Source of the DNA: Roseovarius sp. MMSF_3359
GTDB taxonomy: Bacteria > Pseudomonadota > Alphaproteobacteria > Rhodobacterales > Rhodobacteraceae
NCBI RefSeq assembly: GCF_030733385.1
Contig: NZ_JASHJC010000014.1
Span: 62,001 to 126,000, forward strand
DNA length: 64,000 nucleotides
Reading direction: 5' to 3'
Part shown: positions 54,328 through 62,890 of the stretch, in pieces
Layout: each line of letters starts with the position of its first letter
Numbering within the stretch: the stretch's first letter is position 1
The notes under the pieces: generated by a model
Told to the model about the DNA's origin: nothing
Seen by the model: the letters and a program-made list of their open reading frames with translations, nothing else
Databases searched by the model: none
Program-made: the position numbers and the translations under genes

Positions 54328-55064
54328 AGATTCCAGTTGCGATGAAGTGGCGACCCACTCTGGACAAACTCTGCCCAGAAATGTTTATCCCTTAAAAAAT
54401 TCAACTTTGAGGTTTCTTGGTGACTATAGTTTCGAAGCCTGTTTTGGCTGTCATCTGTGTCTTGGTGAGTACTTCCGGCACAAGCCCGGCATTCGCACAA
54501 GATTGCGTGCAAATTAATAACGACCTCGATCGACTTGCTTGCTATGATCAGAAAAGTGGCCGGACGCCGAAGGCTGATAGTTTGCCAACGCTTAGAGGGA
54601 AATGGAATATCCAACGAGAAACCTCTGAGTTCAAAGACACAACCGATGTTTTTGTCACGGTGTCGTCTGACGAGCCCATTGGTTGCAATCGCTTTGGTAC
54701 TCCCAGCAGAGCTGTTCTCATGTTGCGGTGCCTGGAAAACACGACCAGCTTGATTATCAATACAGACTGTCATTTGGCTTCCGGATTTCAAGGATATGGG
54801 AAAGTTGAATATCGCATAGACGACCAACCGGCATCGTCGCGAAGTTTCGACGCAAGCACGGACAACAAAGCCTTGGGTCTCTGGAGTGGAAACAAGTCCA
54901 TTCCTTTGATAAAACAGCTTTTCGGTGCGGAACGCCTGCTGGTACGATTCACTCCTTTCAACCAGAGTCCCGTGACGGCAAAGTTTGAAGTATCTGGTGC
55001 TGAGGATGCGGTGACTGATCTTCGATCCGCCTGCAATTGGTAGTGCGCGCGTAAAATAAGATAA
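54328..55064. other. Low-GC segment inserted between the two permease genes
   Basis: CATCAC occurs at 54322-54327 and again at 55065-55070, flanking this 737-base segment. Joined at that repeat, permease 1 (…GTGGCGTGA) and permease 2 (ATGGATCTG) would overlap as TGATG, the usual arrangement. The segment is about 49% GC by hand count over 54421-54780. It carries one gene on the opposite strand and no transposase. Confidence 0.68.
54420..55043 (+). CDS. VasI/TagO-like exported protein
   Basis: A 207-residue protein with a signal peptide (about residues 1-27, ending TSPAFAQDC). The first Cys pair region CVQINNDLDRLACYDQKSG, then VLMLRCLENTTSLIIN, EYRIDDQPASSRSFD, LLVRFTPFN and the closing DLRSACNW match the layout of the VasI/TagO (type VI accessory) family. 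No other T6SS gene is in the window, so it is an orphan, perhaps of phage or cargo origin. GTG at 54420 with GAGG seven bases upstream. Low GC and orientation opposite to the interrupted transporter operon support transfer. Confidence 0.75.
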   Translation: MTIVSKPVLAVICVLVSTSGTSPAFAQDCVQINNDLDRLACYDQKSGRTPKADSLPTLRGKWNIQRETSEFKDTTDVFVTVSSDEPIGCNRFGTPSRAVLMLRCLENTTSLIINTDCHLASGFQGYGKVEYRIDDQPASSRSFDASTDNKALGLWSGNKSIPLIKQLFGAERLLVRFTPFNQSPVTAKFEVSGAEDAVTDLRSACNW

Positions 55065-55066
55065 CA

Positions 55067-56149
55067 TCACGCCACCTCCGCCGACTGGAACCGGATGCGA
55101 TAGTTCGTCAGCACATCCACCGCCAGGAGGAAGAAAAGCAGCATGCCTTGGAAAAGCTGGATCGCGGCGGCGGGCAGGCCGAGGTTGGATTGCGCGATCT
55201 CGCCGCCGATATAGGTGAGCGCCATCAGCAAGCCTGCCAGCAGGATACCCACCGGATGCAAACGGCCGAGGAAGGCCACGATGATCGCGGTGAAGCCGTA
55301 GCCCACGTTGAAGTCAATGCTGATCTGCCCGGTGGGACCGGCCACTTCGAAGAGCCCGGCAAGCCCGGCCAAAGCGCCGGATGTCCCGAGGCAAAAGAGG
55401 ATCAGGAGACGCGGGCGGACCCCGGCAAATCGCGCCGCGCGGGGCGCCTGACCGGTCAGGCGGATGTGATAACCCAGGATATGGCGATTGAGCAGGATAT
55501 AGGCAAAAATCACCGCGATCAGCGCCGCGACCACCCCCCAATGCATGCCCGACCCGGTGATGATCTCCGCATTATGGGCCGACGGGTATTGCTGCAGATT
55601 GCGACTGCCCGGGAACCCGAACCCTTCGGGGTTCTTCAAAGGTCCAAGCGCCATTGCGGCCAAAAGCTGCTCGGCGACGTAAACCAGCATCAGCGACACG
55701 AGGATTTCATTGGTGCCGAACCGTACTTTCAACAGCGCCGGCACCATCGCCCAGGCCCAACCGCCAAGCGCCCCGGCAAGTACCATCAACGGGAAAATGA
55801 TCCAGCTTTCCATCGGATAGAACGCCAAGCCCACCGCTGCGCCGCAAATCGCGCCGATGATATACTGACCCTCCGCCCCGATGTTCCAGATGCCTGCCCG
55901 AAACCCGAGCGACAGCCCAATGGCAATCAACACCAACGGCGCGCCTTTGACCAGTAATTGCGGGCGGTAGTAGAACGCGAACTCGCCAAAGAGCGGCTCC
56001 CAGAAAATCGTCCGGATCGCCTCCACCGGTGACTTACCCAGAAGGCCGAACAGTAACCCGCCCGCGATCATCGTCACCACGACGGCGATCAGCGGGGTCA
56101 GCCACGACCAGAAGGCTGATGGCTGCGGGCGTTTTTCCAGCCTCAGCAC
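55067..56149 (-). CDS. BMP-type ABC transporter permease 1
   Basis: A 360-residue permease of the NupP/YufP group with a long N-terminal segment and about ten helices (FWSWLTPLIAVVVTMIAGGL, LVLIAIGLSLGFRAGIWNIG, GAEGQYIIGAICGAAVGLAF, NEILVSLMLVYVAEQLL, GYGFTAIIVAFLGRLHPVGI). The stop lies at the edge of the low-GC insert. Starts 45 bases after the ATPase gene. Confidence 0.9.
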   Translation of the reverse strand: MLRLEKRPQPSAFWSWLTPLIAVVVTMIAGGLLFGLLGKSPVEAIRTIFWEPLFGEFAFYYRPQLLVKGAPLVLIAIGLSLGFRAGIWNIGAEGQYIIGAICGAAVGLAFYPMESWIIFPLMVLAGALGGWAWAMVPALLKVRFGTNEILVSLMLVYVAEQLLAAMALGPLKNPEGFGFPGSRNLQQYPSAHNAEIITGSGMHWGVVAALIAVIFAYILLNRHILGYHIRLTGQAPRAARFAGVRPRLLILFCLGTSGALAGLAGLFEVAGPTGQISIDFNVGYGFTAIIVAFLGRLHPVGILLAGLLMALTYIGGEIAQSNLGLPAAAIQLFQGMLLFFLLAVDVLTNYRIRFQSAEVA

Positions 56150-56194
56150 GCGCTGCCCCTTTCATATTGCCAAAAATACTCAAATACCGACGGC

Positions 56195-57712
56195 TCAGAC
56201 ATGCGCCACCTCCATGCCATGCGCGCCGCCCATCATCAGGCCGATCTCGTCCACGCTGAGCCCCTGCGCGGGCCGGATATCCGACAGCCGCCCTTCATTC
56301 AGAGCGCAGAACCGGTCCGAGATTTCCATCAACTCATCAAGATCTTGGCTGATGCAAATCACCGCCGTGCCCCCAGCGGCGAGATCCAGAAGCGCCTGCC
56401 GGATCGCGGCGGCAGCGGCGGCATCGACGCCCCAGGTGGGCTGATTGACAATCAGAACCTCGGGCCGTTGCAACACTTCCCGCCCGATGACGAATTTTTG
56501 CAGGTTGCCGCCTGACAGCGAGCGCGCTGCGTTCTCCGGCCCCGGTGTGCGTACATCGAATGCCTCGATGATCCGGTCCGCAAAGCGGCGCGCCTCGGCC
56601 CATTTCAGAAACCCCCGGTTCATCAGCCCCTCGCGACCCGCCCCGGTCAGCAGGGCGTTCTCAATCAGGCTCATATCCGGCGCCGCCGCATGGCCCAAGC
56701 GTTCCTCGGGCGCGCTTAGAAGTCCCCTGTCGCGCCGGGCGGTGGGCCCGAGACGCCCGACCGGCTGCCCCTTGAGCTTCACGGCCTCGGCATCGCTGAG
56801 CAACTCGCCGGAGAGGGCCGCCAGCAACTCATCCTGTCCATTCCCGGCCACCCCGCCGATCCCGAGGATCTCTCCGGCCTGAACAGTGAAGTGGATGTTC
56901 TTCAGGGCGGTGCCAAACGCACCGGGCGAGGCGAGCGACAACCCCGTGACATCCAGCGCCACATCGCCCAGATCGCGGCCCGCGCGGGCAGGGGCCTCGA
57001 ACGCGCTGCCCACCATCATCTCGGCCATCTCCCGCGCCGAGGTGTCGCGCGGAATGCAGGTGCCGACATTCTTGCCAAGCCGCAGGATCGTTGCATGATC
57101 GCAGAGCGCGCGGATTTCTTCGAGCTTGTGCGAGATGTAGAGGATCGCCACCCCCTCGGAGGTGAGCTTGCGCAGCGTGCCGAAAAGGATTTCGACCTCC
57201 TGCGGGGTCAGAACGCTGGTGGGCTCGTCCATGATCAGAAGTTTCGGATCCTGCAACAGGCATCGGATGATCTCGACCCGCTGCCGCTCCCCGGCGGACA
57301 GGTCACCGACGACACGGTAGGGGTCAAGCGGCAGGCCATAGGTTTCCGACACATCGCGGATGCGCGTGGCCAGGTCGCGTTGCTTCGGCGGGTTTTCCAT
57401 GCCCAATGCGATGTTTTCCGCCACGTTGAGCGCATCGAAAAGCGAGAAATGCTGAAACACCATCGCGACACCGGCGGCCCTTGCCGCGCGCGGCTCGGGC
57501 GGTGCGAAGCTCGCGCCATTGAATGTCATCGTCCCGCTATCGGGTTTCACCAGCCCATAGATCATCTTGACCAGCGTCGATTTGCCGGCGCCGTTTTCGC
57601 CAAGAAGCGCATGGACCTCTCCGCTGCCGATTTCGAAAGACACGGTGTCATTGGCAATCACGCCGGGATAGGCCTTGGTCAAGCCGTCGATTTTCAGCAG
57701 CGGTGTGGTCAT
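56195..57712 (-). CDS. BMP-type ABC transporter ATP-binding protein (two nucleotide-binding domains)
   Basis: A 505-residue tandem ABC ATPase of the NupA/RbsA group. Domain 1: Walker A LGENGAGKSTLVKMIYGLV, signature LSAGERQRVEIIRCLL, Walker B LLIMDEPTSVLTPQE. Domain 2: degenerate Walker A GVAGNGQDELLAALSGE, signature LSGGNLQKFVIGREVL, Walker B VLIVNQPTWGVD. The Walker B Glu is replaced by Gln in domain 2, as usual in this family. First gene of the transporter operon. Confidence 0.92.
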   Translation of the reverse strand: MTTPLLKIDGLTKAYPGVIANDTVSFEIGSGEVHALLGENGAGKSTLVKMIYGLVKPDSGTMTFNGASFAPPEPRAARAAGVAMVFQHFSLFDALNVAENIALGMENPPKQRDLATRIRDVSETYGLPLDPYRVVGDLSAGERQRVEIIRCLLQDPKLLIMDEPTSVLTPQEVEILFGTLRKLTSEGVAILYISHKLEEIRALCDHATILRLGKNVGTCIPRDTSAREMAEMMVGSAFEAPARAGRDLGDVALDVTGLSLASPGAFGTALKNIHFTVQAGEILGIGGVAGNGQDELLAALSGELLSDAEAVKLKGQPVGRLGPTARRDRGLLSAPEERLGHAAAPDMSLIENALLTGAGREGLMNRGFLKWAEARRFADRIIEAFDVRTPGPENAARSLSGGNLQKFVIGREVLQRPEVLIVNQPTWGVDAAAAAAIRQALLDLAAGGTAVICISQDLDELMEISDRFCALNEGRLSDIRPAQGLSVDEIGLMMGGAHGMEVAHV

Positions 57713-58146
57713 TTCCGTCCTTCTGCCGCAGACCCGATATCACCGGGCGCGATCTGGCGCATGTCGCGCGGTTCTACCGTTTCCCCGATCAGTAGAAAGG
57801 AAATTCCCATCGTGCAAATTCCGCCACCTTACCTCCGCCCTTTTTTCTGCGATCCCCGATGCGGCGTAGAGGAACGCGGGCTTTCCCGATGACAAGGCTA
57901 CGCGGGTGCGGCCTTGCTTGGCAAGCGTCCTGTCATCGTCGCGATTGCATGTGGAATTGATCAGGGTTGCCAGCCCGAAATCAGAAATTTCATATATTTT
58001 TCAATCGGTTGCTCTGTCGTCGGGGCCATTGCATGGAAAAGGATGCAAGTCCTTTAGGCCCCGGTTGATAATCCGCGGCGAAAAGAAAGCCGGGAAGCGC
58101 ACAGAAGTTGTGGCGGCAAGATCGGCGCTGACTTAGGATGCCGCAT
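57713..58146. other. Structured intergenic region between the BMP operon and dnaE
   Basis: No credible gene. It contains GATGACA/TGTCATC inverted arms at 57888-57894 and 57931-57937 enclosing a CTTGC-TTG-GCAAG mini-hairpin, and a compound hairpin at 58021-58063. AT-rich DNA at 57985-58005 could hold the dnaE promoter. Confidence 0.5.
58021..58063 (+). promoter_or_regulatory. Compound hairpin in the dnaE leader
   Basis: Outer arms CGGGGCC and GGCCCCG (7 bp) enclose an inner 6-bp stem AAAGGA/TCCTTT with a TGCAAG loop and a ten-base bulge on one side. No T run follows, so it is not an intrinsic terminator; it could be a leader RNA structure 84 bases before dnaE. Confidence 0.4.
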
Positions 58147-61100
58147 ATGAGCAGCCAAGCCCGATTCATCCATCTCCGCCTTCATACTGAATACTCGCTT
58201 CTGGAAGGGGCGATCCGGCTCAAGAAACTGCCGGGTCTGTGCCTTGATGCGGGCATGCCTGCGGTTGCGGTGACCGACACCAACAACATGTTTTCCGCGC
58301 TGGAGTTCTCGGTGACCGCCAGCGGGGCGGGCATTCAGCCGATCATGGGCTGCCAGGTGGATTTCGGCGAGGACGTGGCCACCCCGGGCGAGAAGACGGC
58401 ACCTCCGGCGCCGCTTGTCCTCTTGGCCCAGAACGAGCGCGGCTATGAGAACCTGATGAAGCTCAATTCCGCGCTCTATCTGCGCGGGGACGGGCAGTTG
58501 CCCCATGTCACGATGGCGGATTTGCAGGCCCATGCGGAGGGCGTTATCTGCCTCAGCGGCGGGCCGGATGGACCGGTGGGGCGGCTCTTGCAGGCGGGGC
58601 AGTTTCCGGCGGCAGAGGCGCTGATGCGCGGGCTGCACGGGGCTTTTGACGACCGTCTCTATGTGGAGTTGCAGCGTCATCCCGGCGAGAACGGCGCGCC
58701 CGAGGCCGAGCGGCTGACCGAGCGCGGGTTCATCGAGATGGCTTATGCCATGCAAATCCCGCTGGTTGCCACGAACGACGTCTATTTCCCGACCTCGAAG
58801 ATGTACGAGGCGCATGATGCGATGATCTGCGTGGCCGAGGGCGCCTATGTCGATCAGTCCCAGCCGCGTCGTCGCCTGACCAACCAACATTACTTCAAAT
58901 CCCCGCAGGAAATGGCGACACTGTTCGCCGACCTGCCGGAAGCGATTGAAAACACGATCGAAATCGCCCGGCGCTGTGCCTTTGGTACCTATCGCCGTGA
59001 TCCGATCCTGCCGAAATTCGCCGATGACGAGGTCGAAGAACTGCGCCGTCAGGCTGAGCAGGGCTTGAAAGACCGTCTGGCGGTCATCCCCCATGCCACC
59101 TCTGTCGAGGAATATGAAAAACGCCTCGATTTCGAGCTTGGGATCATCGAGGGGATGGGATTTCCGGGCTATTTCCTGATCGTGGCCGACTTCATCAAAT
59201 GGGCCAAGGATCACGACATTCCGGTTGGACCGGGCCGGGGCTCGGGCGCGGGGTCGCTCGTGGCCTATGCGCTGACCATTACCGACCTTGATCCATTGCG
59301 GTACTCGCTGCTTTTTGAGCGGTTCCTGAACCCCGAACGGGTCAGCATGCCCGACTTCGATATCGACTTCTGCATGGATCGCCGCGAGGAGGTCATCCAG
59401 TACGTGCAGGAGAAATACGGCCGCGACCGGGTGGGGCAGATCATCACCTTCGGTGCGCTTCTCTCCAAGGCCGCGGTGCGGGACATTGGCCGCGTGTTGC
59501 AGATGCCCTACGGGCAGGTGGATCGCCTTTCCAAGATGATCCCGGTCGAAGGGGTCAAACCGGTCAGCATTGAGCAGGCGCTGGCGCAGGAGGATCGCCT
59601 GCGCGAAGAGGCGAGATCCGAAGAAGTTGTCGACCGGCTTTTGAATTACGGGATGCAAGTCGAGGGGCTGCTCAGGAATGCCTCGACCCACGCTGCGGGG
59701 GTGGTGATTGGCGACAGGCCCCTTGATGCGCTGGTGCCGCTTTATCAGGATCCGCGCTCGGACATGCCCGCCACGCAGTTCAACATGAAATGGGTGGAGC
59801 AGGCGGGATTGGTCAAGTTCGACTTCCTGGGCCTGAAGACCCTGACCGTGATCCAGAATGCCATTGAACAGATCCATGGCGAGGGGCGCGACCTGCATAT
59901 CGCTGCAGATGGCAGCACGATCTATGATCCCGCGCCGGGGGCGGAGAACCAGATCAACGCGATCCCGCTGGATGACGCGAAGACCTATGAGCTCTATTCG
60001 CGGGCGCAGACGGTCGCGGTGTTCCAGGTGGAAAGTTCGGGCATGATGGATGCGCTCAAACGCATGAAGCCGGACTGCATCGAGGATATTATTGCCCTCG
60101 TGGCGCTCTACCGGCCCGGTCCAATGGAGAACATCCCGAAATTCTGTGAGGTCAAGAATGACCTTTCCGACCGGGAGACGTTGCACCCGTCGATTGACCA
60201 CATCCTTGACGAGACACAGGGCATCATTGTCTACCAGGAACAGGTGATGCAGATCGCGCAGGAGATGGCGGGCTATAGCCTTGGCGGCGCGGACCTGTTG
60301 CGCCGCGCCATGGGCAAGAAAATCCAGGAAGCGATGGATGCCGAGCGCCCCAAATTCATTAAGGGCGCCAAGGAAAACGACGTTGACGACAAGACCGCGC
60401 TTGAGGTCTGGAACCTGTTGGACAAGTTCGCCAATTACGGTTTCAACAAGTCCCACGCCGCCGCCTATGCGGTGGTGAGCTATCAGACTGCCTGGCTCAA
60501 GACCAACCATCCGGTGGAATTCATGGCAGGCGTCATGAACTGCGATATTCACCTGACCGACAAGCTGGCCGTCTATTTCGAAGAGGTCAAAAAGGGCCTC
60601 GATCTGCCTTATGTGCCGCCCTGCGTGAACCGGTCGGAGGCGCGGTTTGCCGTGCGCGACGGGGCGCTGCATTATGCGCTGGGCGCACTCAAGAACGTGG
60701 GTGTCGAGGCGATGAAACTCATCACCGAGGGGCGCGGGGACAAGGAATTCGCCACGCTCTACGATTTTGCCCGACGGGTGGACCTCAAGCGGATTGGCAA
60801 GCGCCCTTTGGAGATGCTGGCGCGGGCCGGCGGGTTTGACGAGCTTGATCGCAACCGACGCCGGGTGTTTGACAGCGTCGAGCGATTGATGAATTACTCC
60901 GCTGCGATTTTCGAACAGAAGAATTCCAATCAGGTGTCGCTTTTTGGCGAGGCGGGCGATGACCTGCCCGAGCCGCGCCTGCCGCCGGTGGAGGATTGGT
61001 TGCCTGCGGAGCGGTTGACCGAAGAATTCAAGGCGGTTGGCTTTTACCTGTCGGGCCACCCGCTGGATGACTATATGACGATCCTGAAGCGCAAGGACGT

Positions 61101-61647
61101 GCTGACGCTTGATGAGGTCAAACTCCGTGCCGAGCGTGGCGCCGCGATCCTCAAGATGGCCGGTGTCGTGGCCGGCCGGCAGGAGCGCAAATCGGCCCGC
61201 GGCAACCGTTTCGCCTTCGTGCAGCTCTCGGATACCACGGGCGGCTACGAGGTCACGATGTTCTCGGAAACGCTCGAAAAATCCCGGGATTTCCTGAATA
61301 CCGGGTCCCAGGTTGTGGTCACGGTCGAGGCCACTATGGAGAGCGATCAGCTCAAACTTCTAGCGCGCTCGGTGCAGCCGATTGACGGGCTGGTTGCCGA
61401 TGCCGGTGCGGTCGGCCTTCGGATTTTTGTCGATACACCCGACGTGATCCCGTCGGTGGCAAGCGTTTTGGGCAATGCCGCGGATGTAGCCAAGAATGCC
61501 GGGCGAGGGCCAGTCGTATTTTGCCTTTTGAACAATGAGTTACCGGGTGAAGTGGAGGTTGACGCGGGGCAGGATTTCCCGGTCAATCCGCAGATTAAGG
61601 GCGCCATCAAAAGCCTTGGCGGGGTTGTGACCGTCGAGGAAATCTAG
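58147..61647 (+). CDS. dnaE: DNA polymerase III alpha subunit
   Basis: A full-length 1166-residue replicative polymerase. The N-terminal PHP domain is residues 1-280 (RFIHLRLHTEYSLLEGAIRL, VAVTDTNNMFSALEF). The polymerase catalytic acidic residues lie in MPDFDIDFCMDRREEV and the preceding FPGYFLIVADFI, with VGPGRGSGAGSLVAYAL. A helix-hairpin-helix/tandem domain follows, then an OB fold near residue 990 (MAGVVAGRQERKSARGNRFA). ATG at 58138 is an alternative start; 58147 gives the usual N-terminus and better ribosome-site spacing. A hairpin lies in its leader. Confidence 0.97.
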   Translation: MSSQARFIHLRLHTEYSLLEGAIRLKKLPGLCLDAGMPAVAVTDTNNMFSALEFSVTASGAGIQPIMGCQVDFGEDVATPGEKTAPPAPLVLLAQNERGYENLMKLNSALYLRGDGQLPHVTMADLQAHAEGVICLSGGPDGPVGRLLQAGQFPAAEALMRGLHGAFDDRLYVELQRHPGENGAPEAERLTERGFIEMAYAMQIPLVATNDVYFPTSKMYEAHDAMICVAEGAYVDQSQPRRRLTNQHYFKSPQEMATLFADLPEAIENTIEIARRCAFGTYRRDPILPKFADDEVEELRRQAEQGLKDRLAVIPHATSVEEYEKRLDFELGIIEGMGFPGYFLIVADFIKWAKDHDIPVGPGRGSGAGSLVAYALTITDLDPLRYSLLFERFLNPERVSMPDFDIDFCMDRREEVIQYVQEKYGRDRVGQIITFGALLSKAAVRDIGRVLQMPYGQVDRLSKMIPVEGVKPVSIEQALAQEDRLREEARSEEVVDRLLNYGMQVEGLLRNASTHAAGVVIGDRPLDALVPLYQDPRSDMPATQFNMKWVEQAGLVKFDFLGLKTLTVIQNAIEQIHGEGRDLHIAADGSTIYDPAPGAENQINAIPLDDAKTYELYSRAQTVAVFQVESSGMMDALKRMKPDCIEDIIALVALYRPGPMENIPKFCEVKNDLSDRETLHPSIDHILDETQGIIVYQEQVMQIAQEMAGYSLGGADLLRRAMGKKIQEAMDAERPKFIKGAKENDVDDKTALEVWNLLDKFANYGFNKSHAAAYAVVSYQTAWLKTNHPVEFMAGVMNCDIHLTDKLAVYFEEVKKGLDLPYVPPCVNRSEARFAVRDGALHYALGALKNVGVEAMKLITEGRGDKEFATLYDFARRVDLKRIGKRPLEMLARAGGFDELDRNRRRVFDSVERLMNYSAAIFEQKNSNQVSLFGEAGDDLPEPRLPPVEDWLPAERLTEEFKAVGFYLSGHPLDDYMTILKRKDVLTLDEVKLRAERGAAILKMAGVVAGRQERKSARGNRFAFVQLSDTTGGYEVTMFSETLEKSRDFLNTGSQVVVTVEATMESDQLKLLARSVQPIDGLVADAGAVGLRIFVDTPDVIPSVASVLGNAADVAKNAGRGPVVFCLLNNELPGEVEVDAGQDFPVNPQIKGAIKSLGGVVTVEEI

Positions 61648-61778
61648 GCCGCCGCCACCGGCAGAATGGGGCCGTTTTGTGGGCCTATCCCTTCGAAGAG
61701 TAGACCTTCGCCCCGATCCTGCGCTATGGAACGGTTTTGGGTGTATGTGCAGGCCGTGGGTTGGCATCGGGGGGAAGA

Positions 61779-62576
61779 ATGAGGCATCTGCTGATCTTGT
61801 CGGTGGTGATGACGCTGGGCGCTTGTGGCGACCCGCTTGCGACCTTTCCCCGTCTGACTGAAGCGGATATTCCCGAAGACCCGACCGTCCTGAGCGTTTC
61901 GACAGATCCCGCAGATGCCCGCGGTGAGCAGGCGGGCTTCTTTGCGCGGCTCTTGGGCAGCGGTGAAGAGACGAAAATCGACGACAGTAACCTGCCGCCC
62001 GAGGTCTATGGTGCTAGGTCGGATGTGTCTGAGAATGAAGAAGGAAAGCAGGGGCTTATGAGCCTCTTCTCAACCTCAGAGAAAGCGCCCACCTCGGACG
62101 TTTCTGCCGGAACCACGCTGCCCTATGGGGAAGTGGCGCGGATCTGTGATCTTCCCCGCGCAAAGATGGGAAAGAAGGTCGCGCAGTTCCCGGAAAGACG
62201 GCCTCGACACCGGCTCTATGACAGTGATCCGGGCAACACCGCGCCGCACACATTCTATCTCACCGGGTTTGCCGATGGCTGCGCGCGGCAATTCACGGCG
62301 TCCCTGGCGCTGTTCGGGTCGGTGGGTATGCATGAACAACTGCGTTATGGCCTCCCGGCGGAGGTGCAGCCCTATAGCAAGACCGACAAGTCCTATGAAA
62401 AACTGAAATCCCAGGTTTGCGGCGTGCCGCGCAAGAAACCCTGCGGCCGCAAGATTGACCGGCTTGAAAGCAACACGGTTTTCCTCAGTATCTACGAGAG
62501 TTTCGGGGACAATGAACGCTGGTCGAACCTGCTCTTGCACGATGGCAGGCTGCTGGCACAGGACACCAAGAGCTAG
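61779..62576 (+). CDS. Uncharacterised lipoprotein (265 aa)
   Basis: An exported lipoprotein: the signal LLILSVVMTLGAC ends in an LGAC lipobox with Cys15. The following 90 residues are low-complexity and acidic. The C-terminal half is ordered (GEVARICDLPRAKMGKKVAQ, HTFYLTGFADGCARQFTASL, KSQVCGVPRKKPCGRKID, TVFLSIYESFGDNERWSNLL) with four conserved-looking cysteines. No named family is recognised. GGGGGAAG precedes the ATG. It lies 131 bases after dnaE and converges with slyX. Confidence 0.72.
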   Translation: MRHLLILSVVMTLGACGDPLATFPRLTEADIPEDPTVLSVSTDPADARGEQAGFFARLLGSGEETKIDDSNLPPEVYGARSDVSENEEGKQGLMSLFSTSEKAPTSDVSAGTTLPYGEVARICDLPRAKMGKKVAQFPERRPRHRLYDSDPGNTAPHTFYLTGFADGCARQFTASLALFGSVGMHEQLRYGLPAEVQPYSKTDKSYEKLKSQVCGVPRKKPCGRKIDRLESNTVFLSIYESFGDNERWSNLLLHDGRLLAQDTKS

Positions 62577-62582
62577 GGCATA

Positions 62583-62780
62583 TTACCAGTGCGGCGGGCG
62601 TTCATCACCGCCCAGAACGACCTGCCCGCCGACATTAGCTTCGCGTTCAGCCTCGCGTTCGATCAGCATCTGCACACGGCGGGTCAGCATGGCAATTTCC
62701 GTTTCCTGCCGGGCGATTACGTCCGACAGGTCATCAACGGTTCTGGTGAGGTGGGAAATCTGTTCTTCCAATCTTCTCAT
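62583..62780 (-). CDS. slyX: SlyX-like coiled-coil protein
   Basis: A 65-residue coiled coil ([20 protein letters not shown], then [20 protein letters not shown]) ending in ERPPHW, the C-terminal signature of SlyX proteins (PPHY/W). Function unknown in all bacteria. It is divergent from hisS, 110 bases away. Confidence 0.82.
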   Translation of the reverse strand: MRRLEEQISHLTRTVDDLSDVIARQETEIAMLTRRVQMLIEREAEREANVGGQVVLGGDERPPHW

Positions 62781-62890
62781 GGCCTGTTTTTACCGGCAAT
62801 ATCTCGGGCTGGCAACCACGGGGCCGCTTGCCCCCGTGCGGCCCATCCGCTAGACCGCGCCGCAACCACCCGCCGCAAGGAATGCGCCCC

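Noticed and set aside
54332..55040. Possible terminal inverted repeat (CCAGTTGC / GCAATTGG) inside the ends of the low-GC insert
   Set aside because: Only seven of eight bases match and the copies are not at equal distance from the ends.
58054..61059. 1001-residue minus-strand frame opposite dnaE
   Set aside because: Antisense shadow of dnaE, which has all DnaE motifs; the translation has no recognisable domain.
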